Source: Bradyrhizobium nanningense (GTDB lineage Bacteria; Pseudomonadota; Alphaproteobacteria; Rhizobiales; Xanthobacteraceae). Taken from it: a stretch of DNA of 64,000 nt. The stretch is taken from assembly GCF_004114535.1 (NCBI RefSeq), contig NZ_LBJC01000081.1:146244-210243 (forward strand), given 5' to 3'. Numbering within the stretch: the stretch's first letter is position 1; each line of letters starts with the position of its first letter. Below, one piece after another: positions 1-7,665 of this stretch. The notes under the pieces were generated by a model. It saw only the letters and a program-made list of their open reading frames with translations. It ran no database searches and was not told the DNA's origin. Made by a program: the position numbers and the translations under genes.

Positions 1-1817
1 AACAATCTCGCCTTCTTGTCCTTGGCGATCGTGATGTCGCGCGGATATTCCTCGAGGCCGGAGGGCGCTTCGAGCGCGAGGCCCTGCACCGCATCCGGCC
101 AGGTCAGGGCATAACCCATCACGAACTGACCACCGAGCGAATGACCGAGATAGTAGGCCTTCTTCACGCCCAACTGGTTGACGACGAGGTCGTAGATCAC
201 CTCGCGCATGTCCTGCATGGTGCGGGCCGGGCTCTTGTCGAGATTGCCGGGCCCGGACATGCCGTAGTGCGGCAGATCGGGCGCGATCACGCGTACGCCG
301 CTGCGGAGGGCATATTGCATGACGTTGCCATAATGCCCAGCGAAGGCGCCCTTGCCGTGAATGATGACCAGCACCTTCGGATCCTTGTCGGTGCCGGCAT
401 ATTCGTCCATGTAGCCGATTTGCCAGGAGCTGCCGCTCTTGTCCTTCGCGTTGGCGTATTTCACCGGATAGGGATAGGTCACGAAATCCTTCCAGAAGGA
501 CTTTTTCGGATCGATGTTTTCCGCCACGCCGGGGACGCGGTAGTTCTTGTCCTCGAACTTCTGCGCCCGATCCAGCGCCGCGACGTCATCCATGAAGGCG
601 ACGAACTTCGGATCGTTCTTGCGCTGGTTGATGATCGGGAACACACCGTAATGCGCGACCGGGCTTTCCTGTGCGATGAGGTCTGCGCCGGGGACGCGAT
701 CCACCGCCTTCTCAGCCAGCTTGAAGTTCAGCCAAAGGTCGTTGGTGATGTGCATCACCAGCGTGCGGGCGCGAATGCGGCCGAGATGGGGATTGATGTT
801 ATGGGTCTCCCCGACCCGGTTGCGCCAGACGAGATCGACCGCGTCGTAGAGCTTGGCACGATTGGTGACGTTCAGCCCCGCCTTCTCATTCGGCGGATCC
901 CAATAGAAGATCTCCGGCTGCACGGCTTTCCAGTTCTGGCTCGTGCGGAAGGCGAAGTCGTAGCCCGTCATTCCCAGGATCGACCAGCCGAACGCGACGC
1001 CGGGCACCGGATGCTTCTCCTTGGGCAGCTTATAGTAGTCGCCCTTGGTCGCCTGCCAGACGGGATCTGCCTCGATCGCGGCCGTCATCATCTGGAAGGT
1101 CCAATTGCCGACGGGATCATCGCCATCCGACTGCGTGGTGCCGCCGATCGGCATGATCGCGCTGACATACTCCGGATGCATGACACCCCAGACGTAGGTC
1201 TGGGTGCCCCCCATCGACACGCCGGTCACCAGCGCAGCGCGAGCGATCTTCAGGCCATCGCGCAGCATGCGGTAGTTGGCCTGCACCATGTCATAGTAGC
1301 TATATTGTGGAAACTTGATCCCGAGGCCATCGGACGGCTTGCTTGCACCCCAGGTGCCGAGCGGATCCACCATGACGACGTAATAGCGATCGGTATCGAT
1401 CGGCCGGCCCGGGCCGATGATCGGCACACCACCGGACAAGGCAGCGCCTTTGACCCATTGCTCGTACATGTCAGTGGAGTCGCCGGAATAGTAGGAGTTG
1501 ATGATCACCGCATTGGTGATTTCGCCGGCCGTATTGCGGCGAGGCGTTCCGACGGCGATGTAGGCGGTGCGCAGTTTGCCGGCCCCGAGAGATTCCAGCG
1601 TGATGCCGCCCTCCCCGCCATTCTCCCATTTGGAGGGATCGGCGAGGTCGTACTTGCCGCCGAGCCGGAAGTTCGCAATTTCATAGGTCTTCTTCAGCTC
1701 GTCATGCTGCATCTGCGACGAGCGGCGCGTGAATGGCTGCGCAAGCGCAAGCGAAGTGCCGATCAGCAGCAGCACTACACTTACGAGAAAGCGGCGCGTG
1801 GCATCACTCCCTTTCAT
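1..1817 (-). CDS. Secreted tandem alpha/beta hydrolase, 3' end beyond the window
   Basis: At least 605 residues are readable without a stop and the reading frame runs off the left edge. The start ATG at 1817 is followed by a signal peptide (RRFLVSVVLLLIG... cut near LALAQP). Two alpha/beta hydrolase units follow. The first resembles homoserine O-acetyltransferase-type hydrolases and has the elbow GVSMGG at Ser201. The second has the elbow GHSLGG at Ser560. Two nucleophile elbows about 360 residues apart mean a duplicated or fused hydrolase. It is divergent from the RhlA-like gene, and the FixK-type box between them (1876-1889) is centred 65 bases upstream of this start. Substrate unknown; a periplasmic esterase or acyltransferase is an inference. 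Confidence 0.85.
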   Translation of the reverse strand, partial: MKGSDATRRFLVSVVLLLIGTSLALAQPFTRRSSQMQHDELKKTYEIANFRLGGKYDLADPSKWENGGEGGITLESLGAGKLRTAYIAVGTPRRNTAGEITNAVIINSYYSGDSTDMYEQWVKGAALSGGVPIIGPGRPIDTDRYYVVMVDPLGTWGASKPSDGLGIKFPQYSYYDMVQANYRMLRDGLKIARAALVTGVSMGGTQTYVWGVMHPEYVSAIMPIGGTTQSDGDDPVGNWTFQMMTAAIEADPVWQATKGDYYKLPKEKHPVPGVAFGWSILGMTGYDFAFRTSQNWKAVQPEIFYWDPPNEKAGLNVTNRAKLYDAVDLVWRNRVGETHNINPHLGRIRARTLVMHITNDLWLNFKLAEKAVDRVPGADLIAQESPVAHYGVFPIINQRKNDPKFVAFMDDVAALDRAQKFEDKNYRVPGVAENIDPKKSFWKDFVTYPYPVKYANAKDKSGSSWQIGYMDEYAGTDKDPKVLVIIHGKGAFAGHYGNVMQYALRSGVRVIAPDLPHYGMSGPGNLDKSPARTMQDMREVIYDLVVNQLGVKKAYYLGHSLGGQFVMGYALTWPDAVQGLALEAPSGLEEYPRDITIAKDKKARL

Positions 1818-1875
1818 GGCGATATCCTCCGGCAATTGTTCTGATCGAAGGCTAGAAGCGGCTGCACGGCATCCT

Positions 1876-1889
1876 TTGACTTAACTCAA
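1876..1889. promoter_or_regulatory. FixK/FNR-type box, divergent promoter
   Basis: The sequence TTGACTTAACTCAA fits TTGA-N6-TCAA, the operator bound by FixK2/FNR-family activators. Its centre (1882.5) lies 65 bases upstream of the leftward gene at 1817 and 67 bases upstream of the rightward ATG at 1950. A class II promoter (-41.5) would start transcripts near 1841 and 1924, giving leaders of about 24 and 26 bases. The spacing is seen in the sequence; binding is inferred. Confidence 0.7.
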
Positions 1890-1949
1890 CGGATTGCTGA
1901 TGCTTTGACCCAGGATGTTGTGGCACCACATTACCCTCGGATTGCCGCA

Positions 1950-2876
1950 ATGCCTTTTCTCAGCCATGGCTCGTATCGGATCCGCTACGAGCTCGACGGC
2001 CCAGCCGACGCGCCGGCCTACGTGCTGGTGAATGGTCTGACGCAATATGCCGAGCTTTGGACCGCCTATCGCGATGCGCTCGTCGCTCGCCGATTCCGCG
2101 TCGCAACCTTCGATCTGCTCGGTCAGGGCGAATCCGACAAGCCCGCTCTCTTCATCAGCCAGGACGATCAGGTTGCGGCTCTGCACCTGCTGATCCAGGA
2201 AGTCGGTGACGGGCCCGTGTTCTTGAGCGGCATCAGCTTCGGGGGCCTGATCGCACTACGCTATGCCGTCGCGCATGGCGGCCGATTGGCCGGGCTTGTG
2301 CCAATGAGCTGCTTTGCCGAACTGCCACCGCAACTTTTCCTGCTCGGCAACGCGCTGCGCACCGGCCTGATCCTCGGCGGCACCAGCTACCTGCAGGATC
2401 TGCTGCTGCCAATGAATGTCTCGGACCAATGGCTGGCGCCGGTGCTGGACAAGCTCGACAGCGTGAAGAGGCAGGGCTGGCTCGTGAACGATGTCTACGC
2501 CCTGCAGAACCTGATGGAATCCTTCCTTGATTTCCAGCCGCTCACGCCGCAACTGCCTTCGATCGGCATACCGACGATGATCCTGAACGGCGAGTTCGAC
2601 TTCCTCACTCCGCGCGCGCTGCACGAGACGCTGCGCGTTCAGATTCCCAACAGCTCGCTGGTCATCATCCCGCGGGCCTACCATGCCTTCACGCTGGAGA
2701 AGCCGGCGCTGACGGCCGATCTGCTCGCCCGCTTCGCTGAGGACGTGTTGGCGGAGCGCTGGCAAGGCAACAAGACGGTCTGGATTGCACCGGATGAGGC
2801 GGGCGGCGATCTCGTGCCGTTTCCCACCGGTTATGATCATCTGCGCGCGGTCCCCGTGCAGGGAGCGATCGCATGA
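1950..2876 (+). CDS. RhlA/PhaG-like alpha/beta hydrolase
   Basis: 308 residues. I chose ATG 1950 over the in-frame TTG at 1905 because the FixK-type promoter predicts a transcript start near 1924. Motifs: VLVNG near residue 26, a nucleophile elbow GISFGG with Ser96, Asp217 in NGEFDFLTP, and His245 in YHAFTLE. The spacings Ser-Asp 121 and Asp-His 28 equal those I recall for Pseudomonas RhlA (Ser102, Asp223, His251). DLLGQGES and the QDDQVAALHLLI stretch also align by eye with RhlA/PhaG. That family acts on 3-hydroxyacyl-ACP, either joining two chains or moving the acyl group to CoA. The stop overlaps the next start (ATGA), so the two are translationally coupled. The family call is fairly safe; the substrate is an inference. 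Confidence 0.8.
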   Translation: MPFLSHGSYRIRYELDGPADAPAYVLVNGLTQYAELWTAYRDALVARRFRVATFDLLGQGESDKPALFISQDDQVAALHLLIQEVGDGPVFLSGISFGGLIALRYAVAHGGRLAGLVPMSCFAELPPQLFLLGNALRTGLILGGTSYLQDLLLPMNVSDQWLAPVLDKLDSVKRQGWLVNDVYALQNLMESFLDFQPLTPQLPSIGIPTMILNGEFDFLTPRALHETLRVQIPNSSLVIIPRAYHAFTLEKPALTADLLARFAEDVLAERWQGNKTVWIAPDEAGGDLVPFPTGYDHLRAVPVQGAIA

Positions 2877-3484
2877 GCGCCTTCTTCGGTCCGCTCGATT
2901 CCGATGGCCGCGTGCCGGCCCGGCAGCAGACCCGCGTCGCGAGCTTCCTGATCTCAGCCCACGGTGCGCTTGGGCGTCGCTTCGCTCTCGCCTTGCCTCT
3001 CAGGTTGGAATCGGCCTGGCAAACCGAATTGAACGCGCAGTTCTACAACGAATCCGAGATCGTTTCCCTGCTCCTGCGTGCAACCCGTTGGATGCCGGAC
3101 CTCGCCCTGGGCTATCTCGCCGCGGCCTGGGAGACCGCTTGGTTTCCCGCGGCGGCGGATGGCATTCCGGACCATGCGCTGGCACTTGCCGTCGACCTTG
3201 CGACCCTCGCTCACGCCATTCACGCTGGCATCCGGCCGGCGGCTCTGCTTCCGGTCGAGGCGAACGCGAACGATCCTTTCGTGATGGCGCTGCGGCGCGT
3301 CGAGTTCGAGAGCGGCCGGTTGTTGCAAGCGCAAATCATCTTCCTGAAGGGAGAGAGCCTCGTGCCGTTTCGCGACGCCGTGAGTGCCGCACTCGAACGG
3401 CGCCACGCCGAGGTGCGCAAGCTGTGGCGCGAGATACTCGAGGGCATCGACGTTTCGAGCGACGAAAATGGACTGAAGTCTTGA
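2873..3484 (+). CDS. Unknown 203-aa protein coupled to the RhlA-like gene
   Basis: I do not recognise the family. The 203-residue product has no signal peptide and no clear membrane segment. It looks mostly helical, rich in Ala and Leu. The start overlaps the upstream stop by ATGA (2873-2876), so it should be made with the RhlA-like hydrolase. That suggests a partner or accessory subunit. The stop (3482-3484) lies inside the FixK-type box for the next transcription unit, so the two units are packed tightly. Confidence 0.75.
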   Translation: MSAFFGPLDSDGRVPARQQTRVASFLISAHGALGRRFALALPLRLESAWQTELNAQFYNESEIVSLLLRATRWMPDLALGYLAAAWETAWFPAAADGIPDHALALAVDLATLAHAIHAGIRPAALLPVEANANDPFVMALRRVEFESGRLLQAQIIFLKGESLVPFRDAVSAALERRHAEVRKLWREILEGIDVSSDENGLKS

Positions 3485-3494
3485 CTCAAGTCAA
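3481..3494. promoter_or_regulatory. FixK/FNR-type box upstream of the CoA-transferase genes
   Basis: TTGACTCAAGTCAA is a full TTGA-N6-TCAA palindrome with matching TTGAC/GTCAA halves. Its centre (3487.5) is 64.5 bases before ATG 3552, so a -41.5 arrangement puts the transcript start near 3529. It overlaps the stop codon of the upstream gene. Confidence 0.8.
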
Positions 3495-3551
3495 AGGACG
3501 ACGCTGACCGTCCGCCAACATTCCGCCGACGAACTGACCGGAGTTCCGATC

Positions 3552-4205
3552 ATGAGGGCCGTATCCGTCGAAGAAGCCGTCGCGATGATCCCAACCGGCG
3601 CGAGCATCATGGTCGGCGGCTTCATGGGGGTGGGGACACCGGAGCGCCTGCTCGACGAGGTCGTTCGACAGAGGAAGAGCGGCCTCACGATCATCAGCAA
3701 CGATGCGGCGTTGCCCGGCAAGGGTGTCGGCAAGTTGTTTGACGCGGCGTTGGTTTCGCGGCTGACGGCCACCCATATCGGTCTGAACCCCAAGGCGCAG
3801 CAGCAGATGCTCACCAATCAGATCGGGGTCGACCTGATTCCGCAGGGCACTTTCGCCGAACGTATTCGCGCCGGCGGCTGCGGCCTGGGTGGTGTGCTGA
3901 CACCGACGGGTGTCGGCACGCTGGTCGCGGAAGGGAAGCGCCAGATCGAGGTTGACGGCAGGCCCTATCTGCTCGAGACGGCGCTGCGCGCGCAATTCGC
4001 GCTGGTGCACGCCTTCCTCGCCGACTACCTCGGCAATCTCTCCTACGCGCTGACCTCCCGCAATTTCAACCCGGTGATGGCCATGGCGGCCGATACCGTG
4101 ATTGTGACCGCGGAGCACATCGTTCCCGTTGGCGTCATCGCGCCCGACCACGTCATGACGCCAGCGCCGCTGGTCGACTATCTCATCACCAACGCGAACG
4201 GGTGA
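3552..4205 (+). CDS. 3-oxoacid/acetate CoA-transferase, subunit A
   Basis: 217 residues, the normal length of an AtoD/ScoA-type alpha subunit. Family I CoA-transferase features are the early glycine-rich segment GASIMVGGFMGVGTPE and the central GGCGLGGVLTPTGVGT. With the next gene it would form the enzyme that exchanges CoA between a 3-oxoacyl-CoA or short acyl-CoA and a free acid such as acetate or succinate. It is the first gene of a three-gene unit (A, B, MaoC) behind a FixK-type box, pointing to use under low oxygen. The exact acid pair cannot be read from sequence. Confidence 0.92.
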   Translation: MRAVSVEEAVAMIPTGASIMVGGFMGVGTPERLLDEVVRQRKSGLTIISNDAALPGKGVGKLFDAALVSRLTATHIGLNPKAQQQMLTNQIGVDLIPQGTFAERIRAGGCGLGGVLTPTGVGTLVAEGKRQIEVDGRPYLLETALRAQFALVHAFLADYLGNLSYALTSRNFNPVMAMAADTVIVTAEHIVPVGVIAPDHVMTPAPLVDYLITNANG

Positions 4206-4209
4206 GGTC

Positions 4210-4860
4210 ATGGACGCACAGGAGATCATCGCTCGCCGTGTCGCGCAGGAGCTCAAGCCGGGCAACCTCGTTAATCTCGGCATCGGCATTCCAACGCTCG
4301 TCGCAAACTATGTGTCGCCCGATTTGAAGGTGTTCTTTCAGTCCGAGAACGGGCTAATCGGCACTGGACCCATTCCTGAACAGGGACTGGAGCATCCGCT
4401 GCTCACCGATGCCGGCGGAAGGCCGATCAGCGCGCTTCCGGGCGCAAGCACGTTCGACAGCGCAATGTCCTTCGGACTGATCCGCGGCGGCCATGTCGAT
4501 GTCACCGTGCTCGGCGGCCTGCAGGTTGACGCAGGCGGTCACCTCGCCAACTGGATGATCCCTGGCAAGATGGTGCCCGGCATGGGTGGCGCCATGGATC
4601 TGGTGAGCGGGGCCAAACGGGTCATCGTCGCCATGCAACATGCAGCGAAGGGCAAGTCGAAGATCGTCAAGCAGTGCAACCTGCCGCTGACGTCCAGCCG
4701 GCCCGTAAGCCTGGTGGTCACCGACCTCGCGGTGATCGGCTTTCCCGACGGGAAAGCCACCCTGATCGAGACCGCCCCCGGCGTCAGCGTCGGCGAAGTC
4801 ATGGCGGTCACGGAAGCTGAGCTGGTTGTCGGCGACAGGGTCCCCGAAATGAAGATATGA
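4210..4860 (+). CDS. 3-oxoacid/acetate CoA-transferase, subunit B
   Basis: 216 residues, matching AtoA/ScoB-type beta subunits. The family active-site motif SENGLIG is present; Glu46 is the expected residue that carries the CoA thioester. GIGIPTLVANY and GGHVDVTVLGGLQVD also fit the family. It begins 4 bases after subunit A stops (GGTC spacer), so the two are cotranscribed and coupled. The complex is cytoplasmic. Context with Pta/AckA and a MaoC hydratase suggests it feeds or drains acetyl-CoA and acetoacetyl-CoA during oxygen limitation. Confidence 0.93.
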   Translation: MDAQEIIARRVAQELKPGNLVNLGIGIPTLVANYVSPDLKVFFQSENGLIGTGPIPEQGLEHPLLTDAGGRPISALPGASTFDSAMSFGLIRGGHVDVTVLGGLQVDAGGHLANWMIPGKMVPGMGGAMDLVSGAKRVIVAMQHAAKGKSKIVKQCNLPLTSSRPVSLVVTDLAVIGFPDGKATLIETAPGVSVGEVMAVTEAELVVGDRVPEMKI

Positions 4861-4874
4861 GTGGATGAAGCGGC

Positions 4875-5333
4875 ATGCGTATATTCAGCGACTTCAAGGA
4901 AATCAAAGCGGCCGTCGGCACCGAAATCGGGGTTAGCGACTGGATCGAGATCACCCAGGAGCGGATCAACCAGTTTGCGGAAGCGACCTGCGACGAGCAG
5001 TGGATTCACGTCGATCAGGAGCGTGCCAGCAAGGAGATGCCCGGCGGCAAGACCATCGCCCACGGGCTGTTGTCGCTCGCGCTCGCGCCGCTGTTCATTC
5101 GATCCGTGATCGGGCTGAAAGGCCTGCGCAACACGCTCAACTACGGCGCGGACCGGATCCGCTACCTGGCGCCCGTGCCGGCAGGATCCAAGTTGCGAGG
5201 ACGCGTGACCGTCGCGGAAGCCGAGGACGTACCACCCGATGGCCTGCGCGTGAACTATCATCTCGTGATCGAGATCGAAGGCGGCAAGAAGCCGGCCTGT
5301 ATCGCCGAGCTGATCGCGCTGCATTATCGCTGA
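4875..5333 (+). CDS. MaoC-like (R)-specific enoyl-CoA hydratase (PhaJ/NodN type)
   Basis: 152-residue single hot-dog domain. The hydratase-2 motif is visible: Asp40 and His45 in CDEQWIHVD, then IAHGLLSLAL. Such enzymes hydrate trans-2-enoyl-CoA to (R)-3-hydroxyacyl-CoA, the form used for polyhydroxyalkanoate, or work in reverse. It lies 14 bases after the CoA-transferase B gene and ends the unit. MaoC domains are fused to phosphate acetyltransferase in some proteins. Here that partner is a separate gene on the opposite strand (7666-8628), in the same regulated cluster. ATG 4875 follows a GGATGAAG stretch. NodN-like sequences are also close, so chain-length preference is open. Confidence 0.88.
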   Translation: MRIFSDFKEIKAAVGTEIGVSDWIEITQERINQFAEATCDEQWIHVDQERASKEMPGGKTIAHGLLSLALAPLFIRSVIGLKGLRNTLNYGADRIRYLAPVPAGSKLRGRVTVAEAEDVPPDGLRVNYHLVIEIEGGKKPACIAELIALHYR

Positions 5334-5357
5334 GACACCGTGGACCTCACGCGCCAG

Positions 5358-5630
5358 TCAGTAATGGCGTCTGGTGCCGTAATTATCGCTGCCGAAAGGA
5401 CGCCTTTGCACCGGCGCGAAGTACGGATTTACCTCACACATGGCCGCACGGCCGGACGCTGACGCCCGACATTGCGGCATCGATGTGTAGCTGCAATCAA
5501 TCCACTCCCCGCCGTCTAGAGACCCCTCATATAGTTTCATGCAGACTGGATATCGAGGGTCATAGGTCTGAGCCTGCCCTGACAAAGAGCCGATGACCAG
5601 CAACACCATGCCTAGTAGGGCGATACGCAT
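5358..5630 (-). CDS. DUF3551 small exported protein
   Basis: 90 residues with an N-terminal signal peptide (MRIALLGMVLLVIGSLSGQA). The body carries the DUF3551 signature: YDPRYPVC, IDCSYTSMPQC and GRAAMCEVNPYF, with three conserved cysteines. The family is very common in Bradyrhizobium and its function is not known. The gene is convergent with the MaoC gene and lies downstream of fabI on the same strand. It may be read through from the acetate operon or have its own promoter. Confidence 0.85.
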   Translation of the reverse strand: MRIALLGMVLLVIGSLSGQAQTYDPRYPVCMKLYEGSLDGGEWIDCSYTSMPQCRASASGRAAMCEVNPYFAPVQRRPFGSDNYGTRRHY

Positions 5631-5660
5631 CCTATCTCCAGCACTCTGCCTAGCCCACGC

Positions 5661-6449
5661 TTAATCGATGATGTGATAGCCGCCATCGATGTACAGCACC
5701 CCGCCGGTCATCAGCTTGGCGCCGTCGAGCGCCAGGAACGCGGTAGCATTGCCGACATCGTCGATGCTCACCAGGCTCCGCGCCGGCGCCTTCGATTGCG
5801 CCTTGTCCATCAACTCGTCGAACTCGGGAATGCCCGAGGCCGCACGGGTGGCCAACGGTCCCGGCGAAATCGCATGAACCCGAATGCCCTTCGGGCCCAG
5901 CTCGGCCGCCGCATAACGAACCGCAGATTCCAGCGCCGCTTTCGCCACCCCCATGATGTTGTAATTCTCGACCACCATCTGGCTGCCATAATAGGTCATG
6001 GTGAACATCGTGCCGCCGTTCTTCATCAGCGGCTCGGCCAGATGGGCCATCCGCAGGAAGGACCAGCAGGAGACCTCCATGGTCTTGAGGAAGCCCTCGC
6101 GGCCGACGTCGACGACACGGCCGTGCAGCGCTTCCTTGGGCGAGAAGGCGATCGAGTGCAGCAGGAAGTCGAGCTGCCCCCACTCCTTCGCGATTCTCTC
6201 GAAGACCTGCTCGGTCTGGCCTTCCGCCATGACGTCGAGCGGCATGAAGATCGGCGCCTCCAGCGCCTGCGCCAGCGGCTCGACGTGCTTCTTGGCACGA
6301 TCGTTCAGATAGGTCACCGCGAGCTCGGCACCGAGCGCGCGGAACGCCCTGGCGCAGCCCCAGGCGATGGACTGATCGTTGGCAATGCCGACGACGAGCC
6401 CCTTCTTGCCTTTCAGGGCCACCTTGGTCTCCGGATAGACGGGAATCAT
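5661..6449 (-). CDS. fabI: Enoyl-ACP reductase FabI, operon-embedded paralogue
   Basis: 262 residues, the usual FabI length. It is an atypical short-chain dehydrogenase with the cofactor loop GIANDQSIAWG and the FabI active-site pattern Tyr-x6-Lys in NYNIMGVAKAALE. ISPGPLATRAASG is also FabI-like. It reduces trans-2-enoyl-ACP with NADH in fatty acid synthesis. The start overlaps the ackA stop by four bases (6446-6449, ATGA). It is the last gene of DUF3141-pta-ackA-fabI. Location in an acetate operon is unusual for a housekeeping FabI and suggests a second, oxygen-controlled copy, for instance to use NADH when respiration slows (inference). Confidence 0.92.
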   Translation of the reverse strand: MIPVYPETKVALKGKKGLVVGIANDQSIAWGCARAFRALGAELAVTYLNDRAKKHVEPLAQALEAPIFMPLDVMAEGQTEQVFERIAKEWGQLDFLLHSIAFSPKEALHGRVVDVGREGFLKTMEVSCWSFLRMAHLAEPLMKNGGTMFTMTYYGSQMVVENYNIMGVAKAALESAVRYAAAELGPKGIRVHAISPGPLATRAASGIPEFDELMDKAQSKAPARSLVSIDDVGNATAFLALDGAKLMTGGVLYIDGGYHIID

Positions 6450-7660
6450 GACACCCTCTCTTGTCTGGGGTTGCTCGATGGTGTGTTCATCAGCAGCGAC
6501 AGCGTATGCTGCGCAATCATCAGCTCTTCATCGGTCGGCACCACGTAGACCGGAATGAGACTGCCGGTCTGCGAGATCAGCCGGGCGTGGCGTGAGTTTT
6601 GAATGGGATCGAGCGCGACTCCGAGCCAAGCGAGCTGCTCGGCCACGCGGGCGCGAACGGTTGCAGAATTCTCGCCGATCCCGGCCGTGAAGACGAAGGC
6701 ATCGAGACCTTGCAGAGCGGCCGCCAGCATGCCGGCGTTGAGGCCGATCCGATAAGCGAAATAGTCGATCGCGAGCTTGGCCTTGGGATCGTCACTCTTC
6801 TCCAGCTCGCGCATGTCGTTGCTGACACCGGAGAGGCCCTTCAAGCCGCATTCGCGATAGAGGAAGTCCTGCACGCTCGCGGCTGACATGCCCTTCTCGG
6901 CCATGAGGTAGAGCACCACGCCGGGATCGAGCTGTCCCGGCCGCGTTCCCATTGGCAGACCGTCCAGCGCGGTGAAACCCATCGTGCTCTCGACGCTCCG
7001 CCCGTCCTTCATCGCGCACATGGACGCGCCGCTGCCGAGGTGAGCAACGATCACCCGGCGCTTTGCGATTTCTGGGGCTACGCTGGGCAGCGTCCTCGCA
7101 ATGTACTCATAGGATAGCCCGTGAAAGCCATAGCGCCGCACGCCCTCAGCATGAAGCTGGTGCGGAATCGCGTAGTAGTCCGCCAGGGCACCATGCGTGC
7201 GGTGAAATGCGGTGTCGAAGCAGGCTACCTGCGGTAGCGTCGGGAAGTTCGCCAGGATCGAGCGGATCGGCGACAGGTTGTGGGGTTGGTGGAGCGGTGC
7301 GAGATTGATGAAGCGCTCCAGCCGGGCCACCACGCCGTGGTCGATCAGGACCGGCCTATCGTAGTCGGGGCCGCCATGAACCACCCGATGTCCGACCGCA
7401 ATCGGGTGAATGCGAAGCTCCTCGCGCAGCCACGCGCCAGCGACGCCCATTGCAGTCGAGACGTCCGGCACCGCCTCAATCGGGTAAGCGCGGTCGGCCA
7501 AGGGATCGCCCGCCCCGCCGCTTGCCTTAAGCCGCGGACGGCTGCCGATGCCGTCCATCTGGCCCTTGATCTGCCGCCGCAGCCGGCCCTCGCCCTCGAC
7601 CGAGAAAATCTGGAACTTGACACTCGAAGAGCCGGCGTTGACGACGAGGATCGTATCCAT
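6446..7660 (-). CDS. ackA: Acetate kinase
   Basis: 404 residues. The N terminus DTILVVNAGSSSVKF matches acetate kinase signature 1, and TMGFTALDGLPMGTRPG matches signature 2. HLGSGAS is the phosphate-binding segment. It converts acetyl phosphate and ADP to acetate and ATP. I chose ATG 7660; a GTG at 7669 would overlap the pta stop as GTGA and is also possible. The stop overlaps the fabI start. With pta it gives substrate-level ATP from acetyl-CoA, useful when oxygen limits respiration. Confidence 0.95.
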   Translation of the reverse strand: MDTILVVNAGSSSVKFQIFSVEGEGRLRRQIKGQMDGIGSRPRLKASGGAGDPLADRAYPIEAVPDVSTAMGVAGAWLREELRIHPIAVGHRVVHGGPDYDRPVLIDHGVVARLERFINLAPLHQPHNLSPIRSILANFPTLPQVACFDTAFHRTHGALADYYAIPHQLHAEGVRRYGFHGLSYEYIARTLPSVAPEIAKRRVIVAHLGSGASMCAMKDGRSVESTMGFTALDGLPMGTRPGQLDPGVVLYLMAEKGMSAASVQDFLYRECGLKGLSGVSNDMRELEKSDDPKAKLAIDYFAYRIGLNAGMLAAALQGLDAFVFTAGIGENSATVRARVAEQLAWLGVALDPIQNSRHARLISQTGSLIPVYVVPTDEELMIAQHTLSLLMNTPSSNPRQERVS

Positions 7661-7665
7661 GGCGA

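Noticed and set aside
141..1844. 567-codon open frame on the + strand
   Set aside because: It is antisense to the tandem hydrolase gene, which has a signal peptide and two catalytic motifs. The + frame has none.
1905..1949. Upstream TTG start for the RhlA-like gene
   Set aside because: It would precede the transcript start predicted from the FixK-type box, and there is no ribosome site.
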